Assembly: GCF_003605125.1 (NCBI RefSeq) | Contig: NZ_QPQT01000009.1 | Coordinates: 62,001-126,000, forward strand | Origin: Shewanella algidipiscicola | GTDB taxonomy: Bacteria; Pseudomonadota; Gammaproteobacteria; Enterobacterales; Shewanellaceae | Direction of reading: 5' to 3' | Length of the DNA: 64,000 nucleotides | Shown here: positions 29,048 through 37,599 of the stretch, in pieces | Layout of the letters: every line of letters starts with the position of its first letter | Position numbering within the stretch: position 1 is the stretch's first letter | Notes under the pieces: generated by a model | Databases searched by the model: none | What the model was told of the DNA's origin: nothing | What the model saw: the letters and a program-made list of their open reading frames with translations, nothing else | Position numbers and translations under genes: made by a program

Positions 29048-29783
29048 CGCCTCAATCGCCATCTAAGATTAAGAGAGCAACCAAGGCTTCCTCATCGTTA
29101 GGCCTCAACGTTAGGACTGTATGAGTGAGTCTGCTATCGCGCGGCATGAAGTCGCGCCTTTGCGCCACCATAACCCTATTCAGCTTACTCTCATAAGCGA
29201 GCCATCAACTCACCAATCAACCGTTTGCCTGCGCCCCAAAAGCCATAACCACAGTAAGCCACACGCAAGGTAAAACACGAGTTAAGCACGCTCACGACCA
29301 TTAACGCCCCCTGTTTTACTCTCGAGCCACTTTTTTACAATTGAATAATCCTGATATGCCCTCGATATCTCTGCTTTAGGTTTCATAACATCTCAAGGGG
29401 CGAAACAAGCCACTAACAGTCAGCGAAATCAACAGTGATATACACCAAGTATTTATTAAATTGCACGATAAACAGCCAAGCGTATTGCTGATATTTTGAT
29501 TGATATTTTTTGATTTCTCAGCGGCCAAAACAGTGTGATTAAGTTCAATATACGTCAAAAAAGCTAGCCTCATAATAACGCCACTCATGCACTCCTTGCC
29601 GCTTACGCTTTCATCGCCGAATCCCGTATTGGTTGAGTTCCATGAGAGACAACGTTTGTCGCTATACCCAGAGCCAATGCCTCTAAGGGTCATTGTCTTA
29701 TGGCGCGAATGTGCAATAGATAACACGAATAATTGTCTGATCACGTCATGAGCTTCATGGCATATTTAAGGAAGTCTTACTCA
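29048..29783. other. 736-base stretch without a convincing gene
   Basis: Between the EAL gene and the rhodanese gene. A 122-codon reading frame on the minus strand (29376-29744) has no ribosome binding site and gives an uneven, Cys- and Ser-rich product, so it is not called. The last 20 bases supply the AAGGAAG site of the rhodanese gene. Confidence 0.5.
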
Positions 29784-30248
29784 ATGAAATCTGGTCTACA
29801 TATCGCCTTAATCTGCATTGCATTAAGCCTCAGCGCTCAAGCTCAGGCTTTTGATGCAGCATTGGCTCAAAGCTATCAGCAGCAATTTAACAACGCCAAA
29901 GGTGCCGCTGTCGGTAAAGCCATCGGCCTGATGGGCCCAGACGCCTTTATCAAGCTAACGCAATCAAATAAACCAATGCTTGCCATCGACATTCGTACTC
30001 CCGAGGAGCGCGGCATCTTTGGTCTAACGATAAACCACCAAAGCGCCATTAACCTTAATGAGCTATTTACCCCTGACAATCTCGCCAAGATCCCAACCGA
30101 TAAACCTGTGGTATTAGTGTGTAAATCGGGCCTTCGCGCCATGGCTGCAGCGACGGCGCTGCGTCATCTGGGTTACGACAATGTCAAAGTACTCAAAGGT
30201 GGTTTTGCCAGCCTAACAAAACAAGTCAGCCCTCAATTGGCGCAATAG
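29784..30248 (+). CDS. periplasmic single-domain rhodanese-like protein
   Basis: A 154-residue exported protein with a signal peptide (residues 1-23, cleavage after AQA) and one rhodanese domain. The active-site loop is VCKSGLRA with the catalytic Cys, preceded by MLAIDIRTPEERGIFG. It would carry sulfane sulfur or act as a thiol oxidoreductase in the periplasm. ATG 29784 is chosen because of AAGGAAG upstream and the clear signal sequence, rather than an upstream in-frame start. Confidence 0.83.
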   Translation: MKSGLHIALICIALSLSAQAQAFDAALAQSYQQQFNNAKGAAVGKAIGLMGPDAFIKLTQSNKPMLAIDIRTPEERGIFGLTINHQSAINLNELFTPDNLAKIPTDKPVVLVCKSGLRAMAAATALRHLGYDNVKVLKGGFASLTKQVSPQLAQ

Positions 30249-30567
30249 AGTCGGCCCAGATGAAGATGGCCAACGGGTGGCAGACGCAACAACAGAGCTC
30301 AGCTGATATCTTCAGCTCGGCCCCCAAAGGAGGTGATACACCAAATACGGTTTAATGTGTCGATATTTATCATCTGTTTATTATCTCTGCATTTAGGCAG
30401 CCTGTAAGGGCTGCCCTTTTTTATCTACTGCATCGCCGCATAAATGTGAGCTAAACGGGTATCTTTGTTGCCATTGGGTTGGCATCTGACTGTGGAAATT
30501 GTTAGGGTGTGATGCGCTCAAACCTTGTTTGATGCTACCTCTTTATATTTGCTCAAAGGAATCACCT
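30249..30567 (+). other. 319-base gap with a hairpin, an orphan Shine-Dalgarno-like tract and a terminator
   Basis: Contains the hairpin AGCTGA-TATCT-TCAGCT (30301-30317), then AAAGGAGGTGATAC (30326-30339), which is almost the full complement of the 16S rRNA 3' end. No start codon sits at a usable distance. The terminator at 30396-30422 closes the segment. It may be a 3' UTR or a small RNA. Confidence 0.5.
30396..30422 (+). terminator. Rho-independent terminator after the rhodanese gene
   Basis: GGCAGCC-TGTAAG-GGCTGCC followed by a T6 run. Confidence 0.88.
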
Positions 30568-31461
30568 ATGTCACGTCTGTTACTCCCCTTATTCACACTG
30601 CTTTTCATGACATTTGCGATACAGGTTAATGCCGCCAACAATGATGAAACGGTAGACACTCCTACATCAACGGCCCCTTTGACTCACTCCCAAACCGATA
30701 TTCTCGATAGGCCTCTGGTTGAGCGCTATATTCTCGATGAACTCAAGCTATTAAGAAGCGAGCAACAAGACCTTGAGCGTCGCATGATAGTGAGCATTAC
30801 CGACCGCGAACTGTCGGTTGCCGACAAGTCGCTTAACTATGCCAACGTGACCGTAACCTACTTCTTTTATATTATCGCTGGCGTCGCCTCGCTTATCGCC
30901 TTTATCGGCTGGCAATCACTGCGCGAGATAAAAATGAATACCGCCAAACTCGCAGCCGACCAGCTCGATAATATTACCGAACAATATGAATCTAAATTTA
31001 AGGAACTGGAAAACGAGCTTAAACGTAAGAGCCGCATCATCACCAAGAACAACCGTGATATTGAAATTATTAATGAAATTCATACGCTGTGGTTACACGC
31101 CCAAGGCGCGCAAACCCCAGAGCAAAAAATCGCGGTGTACAATGAGATCTTAACCATTCGCCCGGGCGATCTCGAAGCCATGACTTCCAAAGCCGATGCC
31201 GCCATGGAGATGCGCGAGTTTAACTGGGCGCTCAGCCTGTGTAATCGCGTGCTCGAAGTCGACTCTAATAATGCCCATGCCCTCTATCAACGTGCCTGCG
31301 CCTTCGCCTGCCTAGGGCAGGAAGATCGCGCCTTGTCGGATCTGCAGCAAGCCATCGAGAACAGTGTCTCCTTTAGAGAGGTAGCCGCCAATGAAGCCGA
31401 CTTTGCGAACCTAAGAGACAACCCAAGGTTCGATATTCTTATCTCATCGACCGAGAGTTAA
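30568..31461 (+). CDS. membrane-anchored TPR-repeat protein
   Basis: A 297-residue protein. It has a signal peptide (cleavage near VNA, residue 22), a periplasmic segment, a membrane segment at about residues 95-115 (YFFYIIAGVASLIAFIGW), a charged coiled-coil (residues 125-165), and two or three TPR units at the C terminus (PGDLEAMTSKADAAMEMREF and NAHALYQRACAFACLGQ). It probably serves as a scaffold in the inner membrane. The ATG follows AAAGGA. It is the last gene before the repeat-rich island. Confidence 0.72.
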   Translation: MSRLLLPLFTLLFMTFAIQVNAANNDETVDTPTSTAPLTHSQTDILDRPLVERYILDELKLLRSEQQDLERRMIVSITDRELSVADKSLNYANVTVTYFFYIIAGVASLIAFIGWQSLREIKMNTAKLAADQLDNITEQYESKFKELENELKRKSRIITKNNRDIEIINEIHTLWLHAQGAQTPEQKIAVYNEILTIRPGDLEAMTSKADAAMEMREFNWALSLCNRVLEVDSNNAHALYQRACAFACLGQEDRALSDLQQAIENSVSFREVAANEADFANLRDNPRFDILISSTES

Positions 31462-31464
31462 TAC

Positions 31465-32360
31465 AACGCCTGTTCGGCAGGGGCGTGAGTTTGAAGGTCG
31501 TACCTTCATTGCTACTTAACGCCTGTCCGGCGAGGAATGTGCAAACACTCTTTTGGCTCGCCGAGATTCCATCCAGGGAGGCTCCACGGCGACATCCTGT
31601 CGCCAAGGGCCAAAACCGCGTTTACACTGGGTCATTTCGTTTCTTCGATGTAGCTTCATTGGGTAAGGTGAGTGACGTGTTAGCTGACATTTAGCTGAGT
31701 TCTTATTTATTGAATGTGTTTGAAGGTCGTACCTTCATTGCAATCTATCACCTGCGGTGAGGATTGATTAAGCGTTAACCTTCGCTGCTATCAATCACCT
31801 GCCGTGGGCATATGTGCAGATACTCCTGCTACACGCCGTAAATCCGTCCGTGGAGGCTCGACGATGGCATCCCTGCCATCAACGTCCGCAGCCGCATCTG
31901 CACTGGGTCATTAACTCTCTTCGATGTAGCTTCATTGGGTAAGGTGAGTGACGTGTTAGCTAACATTTAGCTGAGTTCGTATTTATTGGATGTGTTTGAA
32001 GGTCGTAACTTCATTGCTACTTAACGCCTGTCCGGCGAGGGCTGTGCAAACACTTCTGCGGCACGGTGAGTGAAGCATAGCTTCGTGCTTACGAACGAGA
32101 GACAGGGTGAGCTTGGCGACAGCCATATACTCGCGAACGAGAGACAGGGATGTCGAACTGGCATTTGTATATGGATATATTTTGCCGAACTGGCTTTTAG
32201 ACATGGACGTTGTTCAAGCGCAATCCCTGTGGGCTCTACGCCAGCATCTGATGTGAATGGATTCACAAATGCCGCGATGACAGGGATGTCAAAGAGCGGC
32301 CATGCAGACAAAGGCCGCAGCCGCGTTTACACCTATATCTAACGTCTCTTCGATTTAGCT
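31465..32360 (+). repeat. palindromic repeat array 1
   Basis: Three units head to tail, each beginning with the palindrome GAAGGTCGTACCTTC or a variant: B-type 31490-31719, A-type 31720-31995, and B-type 31996-32360 expanded by a class C segment. Each unit holds a large stem-loop of about 90 bases (31814-31903 in the A unit, closed by GTGCAGAT / ATCTGCAC). Inside this are smaller hairpins whose arms differ between units. The units end with a common stretch TCTTCGATGTAGCTTCATTG. No protein is encoded. Confidence 0.9.
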
Positions 32361-32414
32361 TCATTTGTTACTGGTTGATACAAATTATTATTTTTTCGGG
32401 AAAAGTATATTTAA

Positions 32415-32590
32415 ACATGACGTAACATATTGATTACAAGCAGCAAGGTAAATTAAAGTATCACCACTCAAGGACAGGCCTTGGTCAACTCGACTCAAAC
32501 ATTGACCATCCATTCTGGGAATAAAAGCCATCCCACTTCCTAAGAAAGTTTGCTCTGCCCCTGTTTAATTGACCCTGTTTATTTAATTAG
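32415..32590 (+). repeat. array tail, copy 1
   Basis: A segment similar to 35104-35280 (shared pieces include TTGATTACAA, TTAAAGTATCACCA and CAAGGACAG). It ends in CTCTGCCCC and TTTATTTAATT, just before the first cargo gene. Confidence 0.8.
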
Positions 32591-32627
32591 CTTATTTAGC
32601 TACAAGTGATATAAAAAGGAATTTTAT

Positions 32628-33056
32628 ATGATGCGATTTATCATGCTTGGATTACTGTTAGTTGCCAATGCAGCCAACGCAACATCAATCGATGAGCATA
32701 CCGAAGATAAAGCACAGATACGCAACCTGCTACACCACTTATATGCTGATGGCAAAGATACTCATTTTTCTGCAGAAACATACTTATACAATTATTTTTT
32801 ACCAGCCGACTTAAAAAGACTTCATGTTGTTTCCGGTGCTAACGGTGAACGTAAAAAATGGAATAAAATGCTACAAGCCTTTGATGTTAAGAATGAAAGG
32901 TTTCAGCAGTATTTAGAAATGTTATCGAATGCAGAGCACGCTTCAATCAAATTCTTTACCGGTAGAACTGGTGAGTCTCAGGCAATCATAGAAGTCGAAG
33001 CGCCAAGACAACCACGCTTTACTAAATATCAAGGGAAATGGTATGCATCAATGTAA
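32628..33056 (+). CDS. secreted protein of unknown function (cargo 1a)
   Basis: A 142-residue protein with a signal peptide (about residues 1-19, cleavage after NANA) and a mature part of helices followed by strands, ending AIIEVEAPRQPRFTKYQGKWYASM in pieces typical of small NTF2-like or DUF3828-like folds. I do not recognise the family. It starts after AAAAGGAATT and overlaps the next gene by 14 bases, so the two form an operon. It lies alone with its partner between two repeat arrays and is more AT-rich than the core genes. Confidence 0.65.
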   Translation: MMRFIMLGLLLVANAANATSIDEHTEDKAQIRNLLHHLYADGKDTHFSAETYLYNYFLPADLKRLHVVSGANGERKKWNKMLQAFDVKNERFQQYLEMLSNAEHASIKFFTGRTGESQAIIEVEAPRQPRFTKYQGKWYASM

Positions 33057-34014
33057 CTCTAGGATAGAAAAAAATACGCTCAGTAAATATGCCTTATTGA
33101 CGCTATCGTTATTGATCAGCGCAAATACTTTGGCTGTCGATTGCCAGCATGATGTTAAATATCATTCTAGTCTGAAGGCAAGAAATTTTCTGGTAGATGT
33201 TTCGGTAGGGTTGCCTGCCAATTTTGACTCTTCGGGTACATTAGAAATAAGTGGTTTCAAATGTACGTCCGAAGTCACTGCAGAACAAAACTTTAAGATG
33301 TCGATGAGCAAGCAAGCATCACTACCTCAGTTTGACATAATTTATACTGATCCTGATGGGGTTAGATTCAACAACATTATGCAAGCTAGCGTCTTTCCAT
33401 GGAGCAAGTCAGTAAGAGTCGATATGCAATCTACAGTACTCGCTGATTTATTGAAGAATATTCCCGAATTTCGACATTATGAAGAAAAAGACAAGCCCAT
33501 ATTGTTAGACATGGCAAGCGATTCTTCGTATCTAAAAAAATGGGCAGAATTACGCAGTAAACGCACCGCCAAAAATCCATTGTTATACGCTTATCCACTT
33601 CCCCAAAATGAACATGATTTGCTGTTGCTCGCTATCGACGAGTTCAACGAAAAATACCAACAGCTTCAGCAGAGTCATATAGATAAGATCGCTAAGCAAC
33701 CCGATGAGGTGCTCTCAGAGCTATTTACAAAATTAAAAGCAGGTAAGCTAACTGATGATGCCTTATCGGGTTATTTAGTTAAAAGTAGAGAATATAGTGA
33801 TCGGTATGTGCAAGAGCTTCTTGATAAACAGATCAAGGAGATTAAAAAAGTTGAGTTGTTAGAAAACAAACCCGTCGACGGAAGGGCCTTTGTGAATGTC
33901 ACATATAACACTCAATCAAATCCTACGGTTGTAGAACAGAAGTTTTTCATGAAGCGAGTTCAATCTCAATGGTTAATATTTTCTGCTTATAACCTACGTG
34001 TAGTGCCAAATTAG
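33043..34014 (+). CDS. secreted protein of unknown function (cargo 1b)
   Basis: A 323-residue protein with an N-terminal hydrophobic signal (about residues 16-31, LALLTLSLLISANTLAVDC-like). It may be a lipoprotein or cleaved; a Cys follows closely. The middle part is helical and charged (residues 190-270). The C terminus has the strands NVTYNTQSNPTVVEQKFFMK and WLIFSAYNL, similar in style to the end of cargo 1a. No family is recognised. The 14-base overlap with the preceding gene points to joint translation and perhaps a complex. Confidence 0.65.
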   Translation: MHQCNSRIEKNTLSKYALLTLSLLISANTLAVDCQHDVKYHSSLKARNFLVDVSVGLPANFDSSGTLEISGFKCTSEVTAEQNFKMSMSKQASLPQFDIIYTDPDGVRFNNIMQASVFPWSKSVRVDMQSTVLADLLKNIPEFRHYEEKDKPILLDMASDSSYLKKWAELRSKRTAKNPLLYAYPLPQNEHDLLLLAIDEFNEKYQQLQQSHIDKIAKQPDEVLSELFTKLKAGKLTDDALSGYLVKSREYSDRYVQELLDKQIKEIKKVELLENKPVDGRAFVNVTYNTQSNPTVVEQKFFMKRVQSQWLIFSAYNLRVVPN

Positions 34015-34065
34015 GTATTGATACATGCCTTGTAGTAGTGGCCAAATTTAATGTGCCACTACAGT

Positions 34066-35055
34066 TTGAAACTCGTACCTTCATGGCAATCTATCACCTG
34101 CGATGAGGGTTGATTAAGCGTTAACCTTCGCTTTAACCAATTGCCTGCCGCAGGCCTATGTGCAGATACTTCTGCTACACGCCGTAAATCCGTCCGTGGA
34201 GGCTCGACGATGGCATCCCTGCCATCAACGTCCACAGCCGCATCTGCACTGGATTATTAACTTTCTTCGATTTGACTTCATTGGGTAAGGTGAGTGACGT
34301 GTTAGCTAACATTTAGCTGAGTGCTTATTTATTGAATGTGTTTGAAGGTCGTACCTTCATTGCTACTTAACGCCTGTCCGGCGAGGAATGTGCAAACACT
34401 ATTTTGGCTCGCCGCAAGCACATCCATGTGGGCTCTGCGAAATCATCCATGATTTCGAAGGCCAAAATCGTGTTTACACTGGGTCATTTCGTCTCTTCGA
34501 TTTGGCTCTATTGTGGGCGATTGGGAAGGAATCTTTGGCCTAATTTGTATTTACAGGAGATTTGAAGGTCGTACCTTCATGGCAATCTATCACCTGCGGT
34601 GAGGGTTGATTAAGCGTTAACCTTCGCTGCTATCAATCACCTGCCGTGGGCATATGTGCAGATACTTCTGCTACACGCCGTAAATCCGTCCGTGGAGGCT
34701 CGACGATGGCATCCCTGCCATCAACGTCCGCAGCCGTATCTACACTGGGTTATTAACTCTCTTCGATGTAGCTTCATTGGGTAAGGTGAGTGACGTACTA
34801 GCGAACATTTAACTGAGTGCTTGTTTATTGGATGTGTTTGAAGGTTGTACCTTCATGGCAATCTATCACCTGCGGTGAGGGTTGATTAAGCGTTAACCTT
34901 CGCAGTTATCAATCACCTGCCGTGGGCTTATATGCAGATACTTCTGCTACACGCCGTAAATCCGTCCGTGGAGGCTCGACGATGGCATCCCTGCCATCAA
35001 CGTCCGCAGCCGTATCTACACTGGGTTATTAACTCTCTTCGATTTGACTTCATTT
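34066..35055 (+). repeat. palindromic repeat array 2
   Basis: Four units in the same orientation as array 1: A 34066-34341, B 34342-34561, A 34562-34837 and A 34838-35055. The A units are nearly identical to each other. The B unit carries other hairpin arms: CACA-TCCA-TGTG at 34419-34430 and CGAAATCA-TCCA-TGATTTCG at 34438-34457. A stem-loop GTAGTGGC / GCCACTAC just upstream (about 34035-34062) may end the cargo 1 transcript. Confidence 0.9.
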
Positions 35056-35103
35056 ACTAGGCATTGATGCAAGCTGTTATTTTTACGTAAAAAATCACAC
35101 CAA

Positions 35104-35280
35104 AATGTGACATAACATGTTGATTACAACCAGCCGGATAGATTAAAGTATCACCAATCAAGGACAGAGCTAGGCCAAATCGAATCAAACATCGACCACG
35201 CCATTCAGGGAATGAAAAAGCCAGCTACAAAGCGCCAATCACCTCCCTTAAAAAGTTAACTCTGACCCCATTTATTTACA
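35104..35280 (+). repeat. array tail, copy 2
   Basis: Matches 32415-32590 in order (ACATGTTGATTACAA, GATTAAAGTATCACCAATCA, AAGGACAG). It ends TTAACTCTGACCCCATTTATT. An inverted counterpart of the CTCTG(A/C)CCCC motif is at about 37564-37576. Confidence 0.8.
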
Positions 35281-35293
35281 TGCTTGGTCTCCA

Positions 35294-35322
35294 ACCTTAC
35301 AAGGTAGCGTACCTTGCAAGGT
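35294..35322. repeat. double palindrome upstream of the zincin gene
   Basis: Stem ACCTTACAAGGTA / TACCTTGCAAGGT around the loop GCG. Each arm is itself almost a palindrome. The centre resembles the GAAGGTCGTACCTTC head of the array units. Confidence 0.7.
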
Positions 35323-35355
35323 CTCACTAATAAGTTGTTATAAATAGGAGGAGTA

Positions 35356-35829
35356 ATGATCGAAGAGATCGAGAAATGGATACATCGAGTGAATTCCTCA
35401 CATAGGGAAGTGCGTCGGTCTTGCTCCGTCCTTGAAGAACATTTCAACGGTTTCTACTCGCCTGAATTTCTGAAGACAGCGTTTTTCGTTGTTACCGACG
35501 AAATCCCGAAGCCTGATTTTCTAGGACTCAGGGAAGCAGGTTTAGGAGGCTTCATTGACATGGACGTGGATGGTATTACCTACAACGATACCTATTACGT
35601 AAAGAAAGAAGCTGCAAACGAGCTTCGACTTCACTTCCATGAATTGGTTCATGTGCTGCAATGGCGTGAGCTCGCGCCTCAAGGTTTCATAGAGCGCTAC
35701 ATTCGAGAGATTCAAGATTTTGGGTATGATAACGCTCCGCTAGAAAAGATGGCCTACGCCTTAGATGGGCATTACCAAAGTAAGGGACGGCATCTCAGTA
35801 TTGAGCAGTTTGTCCAAGAAAGTTTATAA
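35356..35829 (+). CDS. zincin-like putative metalloprotease (cassette gene)
   Basis: A 157-residue protein with the zinc-binding motif HELVH in LHFHELVHVLQWREL (about residues 96-100) and a later Glu in NAPLEKMAYALD that could be the third ligand. It has no signal peptide. The short length suggests a stand-alone protease domain or an immunity/toxin-type factor rather than a housekeeping enzyme. A strong site, AGGAGGAG, lies just before the ATG. The stop codon overlaps an attC-like element, and the ATG is 20 bases from a GTTA core, as in integron cassettes. Confidence 0.65.
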   Translation: MIEEIEKWIHRVNSSHREVRRSCSVLEEHFNGFYSPEFLKTAFFVVTDEIPKPDFLGLREAGLGGFIDMDVDGITYNDTYYVKKEAANELRLHFHELVHVLQWRELAPQGFIERYIREIQDFGYDNAPLEKMAYALDGHYQSKGRHLSIEQFVQESL

Positions 35830-35882
35830 CAATTTGCGTCACTCGGACACGCTAAAGTGCGCCGATACTCTCCGCGTTAACA
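35825..35882 (+). repeat. attC-like site 1
   Basis: Begins TATAACAA across the zincin stop codon and ends CGCGTTAAC. Between them is an imperfect inverted repeat (TCGG...CCGA and CGC...GCG). Length of about 58 bases and the overall plan resemble the short attC of aadA cassettes. The R' core GTTAACA fits GTTRRRY only partly. No integrase gene is in the window. Confidence 0.45.
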
Positions 35883-35898
35883 CTACAGGGTATTCAGT

Positions 35899-37479
35899 AT
35901 GAGAGATTTAGGTCTTATGGGAGAAAGTACATTCAGTCTATGGTGTGCTGAAGTAGGTTTAATTCCAAATGGCTCTCAGATTGATAGAACTGGATGGGAT
36001 TTTTTTGTTGAGTTTCCATTTGATTCAGATCTGTCTCCCCAAAAAATTCATAAGCCTGCGTTTGAATGCAAAGTTCAAGTTAAAGCCACAGATAAGAATT
36101 GTAGAAAGTTACCAATTACTCTCTCAAATTTAAGGCGTCTAATTACTGCTCAAATGCCTGCTTTTTTTGTTTTTATTGAATTCGATAAAAAAGAAGTAGC
36201 CCAAAGAACTTATGTTGTTCATGTGGACAACGAGCTCATATCAAAGGTTTTAAAACGACTACATAAAATTGAGCACAGCGAAGAGGATAACGCTTTCAAT
36301 AAGCGAACAATGACAATTCACTATGATAATAGTAATCTTCTTGAAATGTCTAATGGCAATAGCTTAAAGAACTGTTTTTTAGGCTATATAGGTGATGACA
36401 CTTCTGAATATATTGCAAATAAAAAGTCTCACCTAGAATCTACAGGCTATGAAGACGGGTTTGCTCAAATTACTTTTACAACCGAGGGAGAAGAAAATTT
36501 AAAATCTCTAATAGATGTTTCTCTTGGTATTAAAGATGAAGTAGAAATAGCAAAATTTAGAGGTGTCGATACTCGGTTTGGTATTTTAACCAGCAACCCA
36601 TCATTTGATTCTGATGGTGGAAAGCTAGCAATGCCAAACTTAAAGCCAACAGCAGAAGGTAAAATTAAGTTTAAAGAAGATAGGCTCTCTGCTGGATTAT
36701 CATTCGAAAGTAAGTTTTACAATTCCCCTTTTAATCAGATGGTTCCAGATGAGCTCAAGAAAATGAGAGTTGAAGGAGAGTTTTTTGATTTGAAATTCAA
36801 CCCTTTTACTGGCGCAGCTAGTTACTCATTTTCGTTTGGTGAAGGAATAAGGATGGAAGTTAAAAAATTCAGAAATGCAGTTAAGCTACTAAACTTAATA
36901 AGTAAATCAGAGAAAAAGGTCTTCGTCGAACTGCTTTTTGATGGGTTACCTAAGCTAGAATTTGGAGCTGGTTGCAATGATCTGGAGTTTGACTTCTCAA
37001 GAGAACTAAAAGCACTCGATAGTGCAGTGAAAATTATGTCAGATTTTGAGGTCACAGATCTTGTTGATATTTCATTTGATGAGGTTTCTCGCTACGAGAC
37101 TCAGATATGTCAAATGGAAGATATGCTTGCTTCATCTCCAAATTTATTCAAAGTAGAGTTTGGAGTGAATGGTGACGGATATGACCCAAGTAAAGAAACC
37201 GCCTGTATATTTTTGGTTACGACTCCAATTGGTAGTCATATTTTTGGAGTTATTCTAGTTATTACTGGCAGCGTTGAAGAAATTGAAGGTGATAGATATA
37301 GATTGATAACAAAAGATGTAGTCATTGAACAAAGAATAGTTTCAGAAAAAGACGAAACGATTTCTAATGAAGATTTAGTCTCTGCGATAGAGTCTATAGA
37401 AAAACAATATGACAATGATTTTTCAGTCGTCACCATGTTTGATAAAAGTGCTAGCAAGGCCATCAAGTCGGTTTCGTAA
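35899..37479 (+). CDS. DUF4365-like (PD-(D/E)XK type) large protein, defence candidate
   Basis: A 526-residue cytoplasmic protein. The N-terminal 120 residues start with GESTFSLWCAEVG, then GWDFFVEFPF with an Asp and FECKVQVKATD with a (Q/E)xK pair, followed by LRRLITAQMPAFFVFIEF. This order matches the DUF4365 branch of the PD-(D/E)XK nuclease fold. The remaining 400 residues, rich in Lys, Glu and strands, are not recognised. The gene is markedly AT-rich compared with holC-valS and pepA, which suggests transfer. It lies 16 bases after the attC-like core of the zincin cassette and its stop overlaps a second attC-like site. Confidence 0.6.
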   Translation: MRDLGLMGESTFSLWCAEVGLIPNGSQIDRTGWDFFVEFPFDSDLSPQKIHKPAFECKVQVKATDKNCRKLPITLSNLRRLITAQMPAFFVFIEFDKKEVAQRTYVVHVDNELISKVLKRLHKIEHSEEDNAFNKRTMTIHYDNSNLLEMSNGNSLKNCFLGYIGDDTSEYIANKKSHLESTGYEDGFAQITFTTEGEENLKSLIDVSLGIKDEVEIAKFRGVDTRFGILTSNPSFDSDGGKLAMPNLKPTAEGKIKFKEDRLSAGLSFESKFYNSPFNQMVPDELKKMRVEGEFFDLKFNPFTGAASYSFSFGEGIRMEVKKFRNAVKLLNLISKSEKKVFVELLFDGLPKLEFGAGCNDLEFDFSRELKALDSAVKIMSDFEVTDLVDISFDEVSRYETQICQMEDMLASSPNLFKVEFGVNGDGYDPSKETACIFLVTTPIGSHIFGVILVITGSVEEIEGDRYRLITKDVVIEQRIVSEKDETISNEDLVSAIESIEKQYDNDFSVVTMFDKSASKAIKSVS

Positions 37480-37548
37480 CAGTTGGCTTGGTTCCGCTTC
37501 GCTGCATATTTTAGCCAATTATTACTCTCCGCTTATGGCGGCGTTATT
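37475..37548 (+). repeat. attC-like site 2
   Basis: Starts GTAAC across the stop codon of the DUF4365-like gene and ends GGCGGCGTTATT. TTGGCT and AGCCAA (37483-37488 and 37513-37518) form an inner inverted repeat, and CCGC-TTATG-GCGG precedes the end. The ending is like those of Vibrio-type attC sites. It could also be read as two unrelated hairpins. Confidence 0.45.
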
Positions 37549-37599
37549 TTTACCAAAAAATTAGTGGGGCAGAGTAAACACTCGGCAAAAGAGCATTTC

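Noticed and set aside
29376..29744. 122-codon minus-strand reading frame between the EAL and rhodanese genes
   Set aside because: No ribosome binding site, uneven composition and no recognisable feature; likely chance.
31465..32360. Array considered as a CRISPR
   Set aside because: Units are 220-365 bases with internal palindromes, no regular short repeat-spacer pattern and no cas genes.
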